From NCBI RefSeq assembly GCF_031202265.1, contig NZ_CP100604.1:3454501-3518500 (forward strand): a stretch of DNA of 64,000 nt, read 5' to 3'. The DNA comes from Bradyrhizobium sp. Ash2021 (GTDB taxonomy: Bacteria > Pseudomonadota > Alphaproteobacteria > Rhizobiales > Xanthobacteraceae). A program made the translations under genes and the position numbers. The notes beneath the pieces were generated by a model. It saw only the letters and a list, made by a program, of their open reading frames with translations, had not been told where the DNA came from and did not search any database. Shown in pieces: positions 29,270 to 37,322 of this stretch; the first letter of the stretch is position 1; the number at the start of each line of letters is the position of its first letter.

Positions 29270-31885
29270 GTGCTGACAAGTACTGTTGTCTCGATTGTTA
29301 GAACGTGTACGCGGTTTGCCATTCCTGTTGTGATTGTCTCGCTGGTCCTCGCGATCGGCGCGGGCTTCTATACCGCCCGGAACTTCTCCATCAACACCGA
29401 CATCAACAAGCTGATTTCGTCCGAGCTCGACTGGCGCAAGCGCGACAATCAGTTCGAGGAGGCGTTCGACCGGGAGCGGCTGATTCTGGCCGTGGTCGAG
29501 GCCCCGACGCCTGAACTCTCCAGTGCCGCGACCAAGGCGCTGACGCAGAAGCTTTCCGGCGACACCCGGAATTTCGAGTCGGTGACGCCGCTCGGTTCGG
29601 GCGAGTTCTTTGAAAAGAACGGGCTGTTGTTCTTGCCGGTGGAAGAGGTCGGCCAGGTCACCGGCCAGCTCGAATCCGCAGCGCCCCTGATCGAGATCAT
29701 GGCCGGCGATCCGTCGATCCGTGGTTTGACCGGCGCGCTGGAAACCGGCCTGGCCGGCATCAAGCGCGGGCAGGCCAAGCTGGAAAATGCCGAGCGGCCC
29801 TTCAACCTGATCGCCCAGACCGTCGAGAACGTGGTGAGCAAGGGAACCGGCACGTTCTCCTGGCGCGAGCTCACCAGCGACAAGCCGTCGACCGACGCCG
29901 ACCGGCGTTCCTTCATCGAATTCAAGCCGATCCTCGATTACAACGCGCTGCAGCCCGGCAAGGACGCCACCGACGCGATCAGGCAGGCGGCCAAGGATCT
30001 CAATTTCGCCAGCGAATACGGCGCGCGGGTCCGGCTGACCGGACCGGTTCCGATGGCCAATGAAGAATACGCCACGGTGCAGGACGGCGCGATCACCAAT
30101 GGCATCGGCACCGTCGTGATCGTGCTTGTGATTCTCTGGCTGGCGCTGCACTCGGCGAAGATCATCTTCGCCGTGTTCGTCAATCTGTTCGTCGGCCTTT
30201 CGGTCACCACGGCAGTCGGCCTGATGATGGTGGGCTCGCTGAACCTGCTGTCGATCGCATTCGCGGTGTTGTTCGTCGGTCTCGGCGTCGACTTCGGCAT
30301 TCAGTACAGCGTCCGCTACCGTTCCGAGCGGTTCAAGAACGACAATTTGCCGCTGGCGCTGGAGAATGCGGCGCGTCGCGCCGCGGTGCCGCTCTCGCTT
30401 GCGGCGATGGCGACGGCGGCGGGTTTCCTGTGCTTCCTGCCGACCGACTACAAGGGCATCTCGGAGCTCGGCAAGATCGCCGGCGCCGGCATGCTGGTTG
30501 CGTTCCTGACCAGCATCACGACGTTGCCGGCGCTGTTGGACCTGCTCAATCCTCCCGGGGAAAAGGACCCCGTCGGCTATGCGTTCCTGGCGCCGGTTGA
30601 CCACTTCCTCGAAAAGCATCGCGTCATCATCATCGTCGGCACGCTGCTGGTGGCGGTGGCGGGCCTGCCGCTGCTCTATTTCATGAAGTTCGACTTCAAT
30701 CCGATCAATCTTCGCAACAAGAACGCCGAGTCGATCGCGACCTTCCTCGATCTGAGAAAGGATCCGAACACCGGCGCCAACGCCATCAATGTGATGACGA
30801 ATTCGGAGGCCGACGCGAAGAAGATCGAAGCAAAGCTGGAGAAGCTGCCGGAAGTGCTTCGCGTCATGTCGCTCGACAGCTTCGTGCCGGAGGACCAGCC
30901 GGCCAAGCTGAAGCTGATCGCGCAGGCCGCCAAGGTGGTTGGTCCGGCGCTCAATCCCGATTCCATCGATGCGGCGCCCTCTGACGCGGAGAATGTGGAC
31001 GCGCTGAAGAGCTCGGTCGAGAGCCTGCGCAAAACCGCCGGCGACAACAAGAGTGCGGGCGCCAACGCCGCGCGACGGTTGGCTGACGCACTGTCAAAGC
31101 TTGCCGAATCCAGTCAGGCCACGCGCGAAAAGACCCAGGATGTTTTCGTCGCCCCGCTCAAGATCGTGTTCGACCAGTTGAAGAACACGCTGCAGGCACA
31201 GCCGGTCAGCCTGAAGACGCTGCCGGCCGATCTCGTCAACGGCTGGAAGACCAAGGACGGCCTGATGCGCGTCGAGGCCTTGCCGAAGGGCGATCCCAAC
31301 GACAACGACAATCTGCGCCGGTTCGCCGATGCCGTTCTGGTCGCCGAGCCGACCGCGATCGGGGGACCGGTCTCGATCCTCAAATCCGGCGACGTCGTCG
31401 TGAGCGCGTTCATCCACGCCGGCATCTACGCGCTGGTCGTGATCGGCCTGTTGCTCTGGCTGACGCTGCAGCGGATCACCGACGTGCTGATGACGCTGAT
31501 CCCGCTGCTGGTGGCCGGCATCGTGACGCTGGAGATCTGCGTGTTGATCGGGCTGCCGCTCAATTTCGCGAATATCGTAGCATTGCCGCTGCTGCTCGGC
31601 GTCGGCGTCGCGTTCAAGATTTATTATGTGACGGCGTGGCGCTCGGGCAGAACGAATCTGCTGCAGACCAGCCTGACGCGCGCGATCTTTTTCAGTGCGA
31701 TGACGACGGCCACGGCGTTCGGCAGCCTGTGGCTGTCGAGCCATCCGGGCACAGCAAGCATGGGCAAGCTGCTGGCGCTGTCGCTCGTCACCACCCTTGC
31801 CGCGGTGCTGCTGTTCCAGCCCGCGCTAATGGGCAAACCGCGCAATATCGGGAAGGAGACAGATATCGCCAACGACGTCACCTGA
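29270..31885 (+). CDS. hpnN: Hopanoid transporter, RND family
   Basis: HpnN (871 aa) is an inner-membrane RND-type protein that moves hopanoids to the outer membrane. Layout: membrane helix about 15-35, large periplasmic domain, helix block about 280-440 including the GLGVDFGIQYSVRYR segment, second periplasmic domain (about 470-720, with a coiled-coil-like stretch near 580-620), and helix block about 720-865. The start is GTG with GAGAAAG upstream; the ATG three bases earlier is out of frame. The 3' end overlaps the convergent DUF2147 gene by 60 bp. A paralogue-like gene is at 17053. Confidence 0.93.
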   Translation: MLTSTVVSIVRTCTRFAIPVVIVSLVLAIGAGFYTARNFSINTDINKLISSELDWRKRDNQFEEAFDRERLILAVVEAPTPELSSAATKALTQKLSGDTRNFESVTPLGSGEFFEKNGLLFLPVEEVGQVTGQLESAAPLIEIMAGDPSIRGLTGALETGLAGIKRGQAKLENAERPFNLIAQTVENVVSKGTGTFSWRELTSDKPSTDADRRSFIEFKPILDYNALQPGKDATDAIRQAAKDLNFASEYGARVRLTGPVPMANEEYATVQDGAITNGIGTVVIVLVILWLALHSAKIIFAVFVNLFVGLSVTTAVGLMMVGSLNLLSIAFAVLFVGLGVDFGIQYSVRYRSERFKNDNLPLALENAARRAAVPLSLAAMATAAGFLCFLPTDYKGISELGKIAGAGMLVAFLTSITTLPALLDLLNPPGEKDPVGYAFLAPVDHFLEKHRVIIIVGTLLVAVAGLPLLYFMKFDFNPINLRNKNAESIATFLDLRKDPNTGANAINVMTNSEADAKKIEAKLEKLPEVLRVMSLDSFVPEDQPAKLKLIAQAAKVVGPALNPDSIDAAPSDAENVDALKSSVESLRKTAGDNKSAGANAARRLADALSKLAESSQATREKTQDVFVAPLKIVFDQLKNTLQAQPVSLKTLPADLVNGWKTKDGLMRVEALPKGDPNDNDNLRRFADAVLVAEPTAIGGPVSILKSGDVVVSAFIHAGIYALVVIGLLLWLTLQRITDVLMTLIPLLVAGIVTLEICVLIGLPLNFANIVALPLLLGVGVAFKIYYVTAWRSGRTNLLQTSLTRAIFFSAMTTATAFGSLWLSSHPGTASMGKLLALSLVTTLAAVLLFQPALMGKPRNIGKETDIANDVT

Positions 31886-32473
31886 CGGCGCGGCGGCCTG
31901 CTTTTGTCCGGCAGGCTTGGGAGCGGGGTTCACTGAACCGGTGGTCTTCGGGCTGACCGGTGCTCCAGCCTTCGCCTGAGCAGGCGTCGTGCCCTTCACC
32001 GCGCCCTTGGCCATGCTGTTCGCCGGACTTGAGGGGATCGGAGGCGCGACGCGGGTCCAGGTCTCGCCGCCGCAAAGAAAGCCCAGTACGCAGCCTTGAA
32101 TCTCCATCTGGTCGGTACCAGTTGGCTTGATGGTCGAGCTGTAAAACTGCCCGTCCTTGGCGTTATAGACTTGGCCTTCCCACGCATCGACGCCCGCCTT
32201 TTTCTTCATGTCGATCAGGATCGGCATGCCGAGCGTCGGCCTTGTCTGCTTTGAGGCATCCGGATTGTGAATATCCTTGCCACCCGGCCTTTGCTCCCAG
32301 GCAACGGCACCCCACATGCTGCCATTGCATTGCGCGACTCGGATGTTGGCGACACCATCGGCCACCTTCCAGTCGCCGGTAGGGTCCGCCGCCAGCGCCG
32401 AGCAAAGACCCGTGGCCAAAAAAAGTCCGGAATAGGCTATTGTGCGCGCGATCGTCCTTGGGCAGTGCAACAT
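31826..32473 (-). CDS. DUF2147 periplasmic protein
   Basis: A 215-aa protein with a signal peptide (residues 1-28, ending SALAA) and a DUF2147 domain (about 30-135) with the typical start PTGDWKVADGVANIRV and closing segment IQGCVLGFLCGGETWTR. The remainder (about 140-215) is Pro/Ala/Lys-rich and probably disordered. Its last 60 bp overlap the hpnN 3' end on the other strand. DUF2147 proteins are secreted with unknown role. The neighbourhood hints at envelope function only. Confidence 0.82.
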   Translation of the reverse strand: MLHCPRTIARTIAYSGLFLATGLCSALAADPTGDWKVADGVANIRVAQCNGSMWGAVAWEQRPGGKDIHNPDASKQTRPTLGMPILIDMKKKAGVDAWEGQVYNAKDGQFYSSTIKPTGTDQMEIQGCVLGFLCGGETWTRVAPPIPSSPANSMAKGAVKGTTPAQAKAGAPVSPKTTGSVNPAPKPAGQKQAAAPSGDVVGDICLLPDIARFAH

Positions 32474-32575
32474 GGTTTGAACCTATGCTTAATTAGATGA
32501 TCCAGCGGGGGGCAAAACGCACCGCAATGAGCGTTTTCAGTTGACGAAATGGCCATCAAGCGAAGTATGTAGCGG

Positions 32576-33967
32576 ATGCTAAGTTCAAATCTAGACGTTT
32601 CCGAGATGTTTGTGGAGCGGCAGGCGCAGCGCAGTTCCATGCATGCGCGCCATTTGAACGAGCAGCTCGTTCGCGTGCTCAAGACCATCGGCTACGATGT
32701 CGGCTTTCAGAAGGGGCAAGGTCAATATCTCTTCGATCGCGATGGGGCCAAGTATCTCGATCTACTGAGCGGTTTTGGCGTTTTTGCGATTGGCCGCAAT
32801 CATCCGGCGCTGCGCCAGGCGCTCAAGAGCGTGCTCGACAGCGATTTGCCCAATCTGGTGCAGCTTGACGTTTCAACGCTAGCGGGCGTGCTCGCCGAGC
32901 GCTTGCTCGAACATGTCCCATATCTGGACAAGGTGTTCTTTGCCAATTCCGGCGCGGAAACCGTCGAAGCCGCGATCAAGTTCGCGCGCGGCGCGACCGG
33001 CCGGCCCGGCATCGTCTACTGCGCCCATTCCTTCCACGGGCTGTCCTATGGCGCGCTGTCGCTGACCGACGATCCGAATTTTCGCGGCGGCTTCGAGCCG
33101 CTGCTGCCGGGGTGCACCGCCATCCCTTTTAACGATCTCGCAGCGCTCGAGCAGGCCCTGTCGTCGCGACAGGTCGCCGCCTTCATCGTCGAGCCGATCC
33201 AGGGCAAGGGCGTCAACATGCCCTCCGATGAATTCCTGCCGGGGGCCGCCGCACTCTGCCGCAAATACGGATCGTTGTTCATCGCCGATGAGATCCAGAC
33301 CGGCATCGGCCGCACCGGAAAATTCCTCGCGGTCGAGCACTGGAATGTCGAACCCGACATGGTGCTGCTGGCGAAGGCGCTGTCCGGCGGACACGTCCCG
33401 GTCGGCGCGCTTCTGACCCGCAAGAACATCTTCGACAAGATCTTCAATCAGATGGACCGCGCCGTCGTGCACGGCTCGACCTTTGCGAAAAATGATCTGG
33501 CGATGGCGGCCGGTATCGCCACGCTCGAAGTGATGAAGGCCGAAAAACTGGTCGAGCAGGCGGCCAAGCGCGGCGCCGAGCTCCGGCTGGCGCTGACCCG
33601 GATGGTGCCGGGCTACGAATTGCTGAAGGAAGTGCGCGGCAAGGGCTTGATGATCGGGGTCGAGTTCGGTCCGCCGAAATCGCTGCGGCTCAAGGCATCC
33701 TGGAATGTGCTGGAAACCGCCAACAAGGGCCTGTTCTGCCAGCTCATCACCGTGCCGCTGTTCAAGGATCACAAGATCCTGACGCAGGTCTCCGGCCACG
33801 GCAGCCACACCATCAAGCTGCTGCCGCCGCTCGTCATCACCGACGAGGATTGCAGCTGGATCGAAAAGGCGTTCGACACCGTGATCGCCTCCAGCCACAA
33901 GGTCCCCGGCGCGATCTGGTCGCTCGGCAAGACGCTGGTCGACAACGCGGTGCGGAAGTCGGCGTAG
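32576..33967 (+). CDS. hpnO: Hopanoid aminotransferase
   Basis: HpnO (463 aa) is a class III PLP aminotransferase that converts a formyl/ribosyl hopane intermediate to 35-aminobacteriohopanetriol. Family marks are NSGAETVEAAIKFAR (about 122), FIVEPIQGKGVNMP (about 203), ADEIQTGIGRTG (about 239) and the PLP lysine in LLAKALSGGHVPVGA (about 266). The N-terminal part (about 1-40) before the aminotransferase fold matches HpnO and not ordinary acetylornithine aminotransferases. It has its own promoter region downstream of the divergent DUF2147 gene. Confidence 0.9.
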   Translation: MLSSNLDVSEMFVERQAQRSSMHARHLNEQLVRVLKTIGYDVGFQKGQGQYLFDRDGAKYLDLLSGFGVFAIGRNHPALRQALKSVLDSDLPNLVQLDVSTLAGVLAERLLEHVPYLDKVFFANSGAETVEAAIKFARGATGRPGIVYCAHSFHGLSYGALSLTDDPNFRGGFEPLLPGCTAIPFNDLAALEQALSSRQVAAFIVEPIQGKGVNMPSDEFLPGAAALCRKYGSLFIADEIQTGIGRTGKFLAVEHWNVEPDMVLLAKALSGGHVPVGALLTRKNIFDKIFNQMDRAVVHGSTFAKNDLAMAAGIATLEVMKAEKLVEQAAKRGAELRLALTRMVPGYELLKEVRGKGLMIGVEFGPPKSLRLKASWNVLETANKGLFCQLITVPLFKDHKILTQVSGHGSHTIKLLPPLVITDEDCSWIEKAFDTVIASSHKVPGAIWSLGKTLVDNAVRKSA

Positions 33968-34002
33968 GCAACAATTCCAGCCGTCAATGCCCCGTCCTGC
34001 TT

Positions 34003-34776
34003 CTAGCCGGTATTGCTTCCCATTGCGGCCTCGAACTTGTCGCCGAATTCGGCGAGTTCGTCCTTGGCGAGATCGCTGACCGCCCAGTAGTTCAATCCCC
34101 GATTGCTCCAGTGCCGGATATTGAAGCCCTGCACCGTTTCGATTTTCGCCGAGCGGCGTTCGGTGCTGGCGGTCTGCGCCACGAACAGATTGATCACGTG
34201 CTGGCGCCTTCGGTAGACCACCGCGCCGATGGCGCGGGCGTCGACGTAATCGAGCCGGCCGCCGATCAGCGTAAAGCCCTGCGCGGTCAGGTCGATCACC
34301 GGCGGCGACACGTCGAGCTTGCCATTGAACCAAGGCTTTACCGTGTGCTGGTCGGTGGAGGTCACGTCGATGAGATGTCCCGCCTGCAGCGAGCGCAGAT
34401 GCGCCGACACCACCTCGGACTGGATCCGCTCCATATCGTCGTTGCGCAGCACGATGGCGACGAGCCCGGTCGCGGCCAGCGCTGACACCGCCGATCCCAT
34501 CGCAAAGCCGCGCAGCACCGCGCGCCGGCTCGGCATCGGCACCACCTGCGCCTGGGGTTGCGGCAGCGCGGCCTCGATGCGCTGGCGCAATTCAGGCGGC
34601 GCCTTGTAGCGCAGATCGGCGTCCGCCACCGCCTTGCTCATTTCGCGATAGTCGCTCAGCGCCGCCGCACAGTGCTGGCAGCCTGCAATATGGGTTTCGA
34701 CGTCGCGCGCATGTCCGGCGTCGAGTTCGCCGTCAATCAGCGCGTGAAGAAGAACTTCGGCTTCGTCGCAGGTCAT
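34003..34776 (-). CDS. Zinc-binding anti-sigma factor, membrane-anchored
   Basis: A 257-aa protein with an N-terminal ZAS-type anti-sigma domain: the zinc motif H-x3-C-x2-C (HIAGCQHC, about residues 28-35). A membrane segment follows (about 92-112, GFAMGSAVSALAATGLVAIVL), then a periplasmic domain of about 145 residues that could sense the signal. It should hold the partner sigma factor inactive. The ATG overlaps the sigma gene stop (ATGA), so the pair is translated together. The segment before the helix, RRAVLRGFAMG, resembles a twin-arginine signal. Confidence 0.88.
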   Translation of the reverse strand: MTCDEAEVLLHALIDGELDAGHARDVETHIAGCQHCAAALSDYREMSKAVADADLRYKAPPELRQRIEAALPQPQAQVVPMPSRRAVLRGFAMGSAVSALAATGLVAIVLRNDDMERIQSEVVSAHLRSLQAGHLIDVTSTDQHTVKPWFNGKLDVSPPVIDLTAQGFTLIGGRLDYVDARAIGAVVYRRRQHVINLFVAQTASTERRSAKIETVQGFNIRHWSNRGLNYWAVSDLAKDELAEFGDKFEAAMGSNTG

Positions 34777-35333
34777 TTCACTTGCTCCTGTTCCGCCATC
34801 CATGCCGATCGCAGCATGGCGCGGGCGCGCGCGAGCCGGGACATCACGGTGCCGACCGGCACCTCGGCGACATCGGCGATTTCGCGGTATGAAAGATTCT
34901 GGATTTCCCGCAGCACAAAAGTCTCCCGGAACGGTTCGGCGAGCGCGGCCACCAGCCGGCGGATGGTGTCCGAATCCCAGCGGCGCAACACCTGCGCCTC
35001 CGGCGTTTCCTGGGTTTCGTGCCACAGCGGCGCCTGTTCGGCGCTCTCGGGCACGTCCTCGATCGCGCTGGTCGGCGTGGTTGCCCGGCGTGCATATTCG
35101 GCGCGGCAGACATTGCGGAGGATCGCGAACAGCCACGGCTTCATCGCCGGCCCGCGATAGCTGTCGAAATGCTTGAAGGCGCGCAGGTAACATTCCTGCA
35201 CCGCGTCCTCGGCGTCGGCGGCGTTGCGAAGCAGATAGCGCGCCAGCGTATAGGCGTCATCCAGATACGGCAGTGCGGCTTCGCGAAACCGCCGCGCCTT
35301 TTCGGGATTGTCGTCGGATGCTTTGACGGGCAT
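34773..35333 (-). CDS. ECF sigma factor
   Basis: An extracytoplasmic-function sigma factor of 186 aa with region 2 (about residues 20-85, DAEDAVQECYLRAFKHF) and region 4 (about 130-180, with the helix-turn-helix LSYREIADVAEVPVGTVMSRL). The ATG at 35333 is chosen since GAGAGG lies five bases upstream; a longer in-frame start lacks this. It is followed in overlap by its anti-sigma gene. Upstream on the same strand are a cupredoxin and a metallophosphoesterase, a set that may respond to copper or oxidative conditions. It is not EcfG itself. Confidence 0.92.
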   Translation of the reverse strand: MPVKASDDNPEKARRFREAALPYLDDAYTLARYLLRNAADAEDAVQECYLRAFKHFDSYRGPAMKPWLFAILRNVCRAEYARRATTPTSAIEDVPESAEQAPLWHETQETPEAQVLRRWDSDTIRRLVAALAEPFRETFVLREIQNLSYREIADVAEVPVGTVMSRLARARAMLRSAWMAEQEQVK

Positions 35334-35424
35334 CGCCTCTCGTCCGGCTGCTACAGACAACAACGGTGCCCGACCGGGTTCGATCCAGCCGCCGGACACC
35401 GCAGTGTTGCCTTGGTTTCGCAGG

Positions 35425-35823
35425 CTATTCAACCTTGACTGTCCCTGTCATATGCGGATGCAGCGAGCAAAAATACTTGTATTCGCCGGCTGTCGTGAAC
35501 GTGAACGAGAAGGTGCCGTCGGTATCCATGGTCTTCGATCTGAACTTGCCCGCGGAGACAATCGTATGCGGAATGTCGTCGCGGTTGGTCCAGGTCACGG
35601 TCGTGCCGACCTTCACCGTGAGCTGTGCCGGCTCGAAGGTGAAATTGTCGATCATCACCTTGGTGTCTTCGACCTTGGCGGTTTCGACCTTGGCGTCTTC
35701 AGCACTGGCGAAATTGACATGCAGGAGCATGGCCGCAGCGATGGCCAGGCCGAGGCTTCGAATGCCAAGCCTTCGAATGCCAAGCCTTTGACGACCAAGG
35801 CTGCGGAGAGTTGCCGATATCAT
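35425..35823 (-). CDS. Cupredoxin (amicyanin/pseudoazurin type)
   Basis: A 132-aa periplasmic blue copper protein with a signal peptide (about residues 1-41, ending NFASA). The copper ligands are His86 (IPHTIV), Cys119, His122 and Met125 (FCSLHPHM), all in the right order. It may carry electrons or bind copper. The leader has a repeated block (RLGIRRLGIRSLG) encoded by a short DNA duplication. AAGGGAA precedes the ATG. It is 26 bp downstream of the metallophosphoesterase gene and 91 bp upstream of the sigma gene, so probably one transcript. Confidence 0.88.
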   Translation of the reverse strand: MISATLRSLGRQRLGIRRLGIRSLGLAIAAAMLLHVNFASAEDAKVETAKVEDTKVMIDNFTFEPAQLTVKVGTTVTWTNRDDIPHTIVSAGKFRSKTMDTDGTFSFTFTTAGEYKYFCSLHPHMTGTVKVE

Positions 35824-35849
35824 TTTCAAGTTCCCTTGGTCTCTGGTTC

Positions 35850-36797
35850 TCAGCCCTGCAGCGGGGTGTCGATGATCGCGAGGGGCTGGTTGTTCTGTTT
35901 GAAGTTGATGCTGGCGACGCCGAGCAGGCCGCGAAGCTTGGCGTCTTCGACCTTCATCGGTCCGGGCGAGGGGGCGGTGCCCGGCGCCGGCTGCGGGAAG
36001 GCGGTCGAGCGCGCGGTGTGGAAGGTGACGTTGCCTTCGACCTTCTGCATCACCTGGTGGATATGGCCGTTGAGCACCGTCACCGAGCCGAAACCCTTGA
36101 CGTATTCCAGCGCGCGGGCGCCGTCCTCGGTGCCCCAGCCCCACTGCGGATACACCGTCCAGAGCGGGATATGGGCAAACAGCACGACCGGGGTCGACTT
36201 CGATTTCCCCTTGAGGTCGTCCTCCAGCCATTCGAGCTGTTCGTTGCCGAGATTGCCGAGGCCACCGGCCTTGAGGTCAACCACGTTGACGAGACCGACG
36301 AAATGCACGCCGCCGGCGTCGAACGAATACCAGCCGGCGCCCTTGGTGCCCTTGCCGTAACGCTCCTTGTAGAGCTTGACCTCTTCGTCGATGAAATCGT
36401 GCTCGCCGGGCACGTAATGCACGTCAAGCTTGGCCTGCGAGATGATGCGTTCGGCGTTGTCGAATTCGGCGGCCTTCGACAGATGGGTGATGTCGCCGGT
36501 GTGGATCATGAACGACGGCTTGGTCGGGATCGCCTTGATCTTGTTGATGGCTTCCTCGAGCGTGCCGAGCGCGTTGGGATTGGCCGGCTTGTCGAAGCCG
36601 ACATGGCTGTCGCTGATCTGCAGGAAGGTCATTCCGGCCGGTTCGGCGGCCTCCGCGGAGTCGACAAGTCCGAGCGAACGGGGCACGCCGCCCGTAACCG
36701 TCCAGAGCACGCCAGTGCCCGCCCAGGTCATGCATTCCAGGACGCGGCGGCGGCTGACGCCCGGGTTTTCGTCGTCGTGATGATCGTGGTGGCTCAT
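35850..36797 (-). CDS. Tat-exported metallophosphoesterase
   Basis: A 315-aa calcineurin-like phosphoesterase. The N-terminus has many histidines followed by a twin-arginine signal (SRRRVLECMTW, about residues 15-25), so it is exported folded. Metal-binding motifs are DSHVGF (about 63), GDITH (about 100), GEHD (about 132), AHIPLW (about 209) and NGHIHQ (about 244). It is the first gene of the minus-strand cluster with cupredoxin, ECF sigma and anti-sigma genes. The substrate is unknown. Confidence 0.88.
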   Translation of the reverse strand: MSHHDHHDDENPGVSRRRVLECMTWAGTGVLWTVTGGVPRSLGLVDSAEAAEPAGMTFLQISDSHVGFDKPANPNALGTLEEAINKIKAIPTKPSFMIHTGDITHLSKAAEFDNAERIISQAKLDVHYVPGEHDFIDEEVKLYKERYGKGTKGAGWYSFDAGGVHFVGLVNVVDLKAGGLGNLGNEQLEWLEDDLKGKSKSTPVVLFAHIPLWTVYPQWGWGTEDGARALEYVKGFGSVTVLNGHIHQVMQKVEGNVTFHTARSTAFPQPAPGTAPSPGPMKVEDAKLRGLLGVASINFKQNNQPLAIIDTPLQG

Positions 36798-36890
36798 GAC
36801 AAATCTCCCAGAGAGAGCCCTTGATTGGGCTTCCGGGGACGTTATCGGGCCGGAGCGGGGTTTATTCCCGGGCTTCCCGGCCCCTCCGCC

Positions 36891-36916
36891 GGAACCGGCG
36901 GGGAGGCGGTAACGTT
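36891..36916 (+). promoter_or_regulatory. EcfG-type promoter of the His-rich gene
   Basis: GGAAC (36891-36895), a 17-base spacer and CGTT (36913-36916), a perfect match to the EcfG consensus. It points towards the histidine-rich gene at 37041, with about 115 bases of leader after the likely start site. Confidence 0.7.
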
Positions 36917-37040
36917 TCCGTGAACGAAGAGGGCGTCCAGCCGGCCCGGCTGCAACAAAGCTGTCTTGCCGCCGTCAGCACCGTGTCAGGTGACCTGGGT
37001 AAACCAGCCGGACTTCAATCGCCAGACCGGGAGAGCAGAT

Positions 37041-37256
37041 ATGAGCGACCACGCAGGTATCGAGCACCATCACAAAGCTGCCGAGCACCACGAACACGCC
37101 GCCAGGCATCATCGCGAAGCCGCCAAGCACCATGAGGCCGGCGATCACGACAAGGCCGCGCACCACGCCTACAGCGCCCATGGCCACGCCAGCCAAGCCG
37201 AGGAGCATCATGCCGAGGCCAGCCGTCATCACGCCGAGCACCACGGCCAGCATTAA
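37041..37256 (+). CDS. Histidine-rich small protein
   Basis: A 71-aa soluble protein in which roughly a third of residues are histidine, many in HH pairs, with Ala and Glu between them (for example KAAEHHEHAARHHREAAKHH). The spacing fits amphipathic helix, so a metal-binding helical rod or coil is likely; this is inference. The ATG at 37041 is supported by GGGAGAG seven bases upstream. An EcfG-type promoter precedes it and a strong terminator follows at 37287, so it is a single-gene unit. Confidence 0.8.
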   Translation: MSDHAGIEHHHKAAEHHEHAARHHREAAKHHEAGDHDKAAHHAYSAHGHASQAEEHHAEASRHHAEHHGQH

Positions 37257-37286
37257 TTCGGTCTAGTACCGCGTAGCGTCGCGTGT

Positions 37287-37319
37287 TGCCGTCCCTGTCA
37301 CAAGGGACGGCATTTTTTT
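37287..37319 (+). terminator. Intrinsic terminator after the His-rich gene
   Basis: A 10-bp perfect stem TGCCGTCCCT / AGGGACGGCA with a 6-base loop followed by seven T residues. It ends the histidine-rich gene transcript and lies just before the stop of the convergent GMC oxidoreductase gene. Confidence 0.92.
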
Positions 37320-37322
37320 GCG

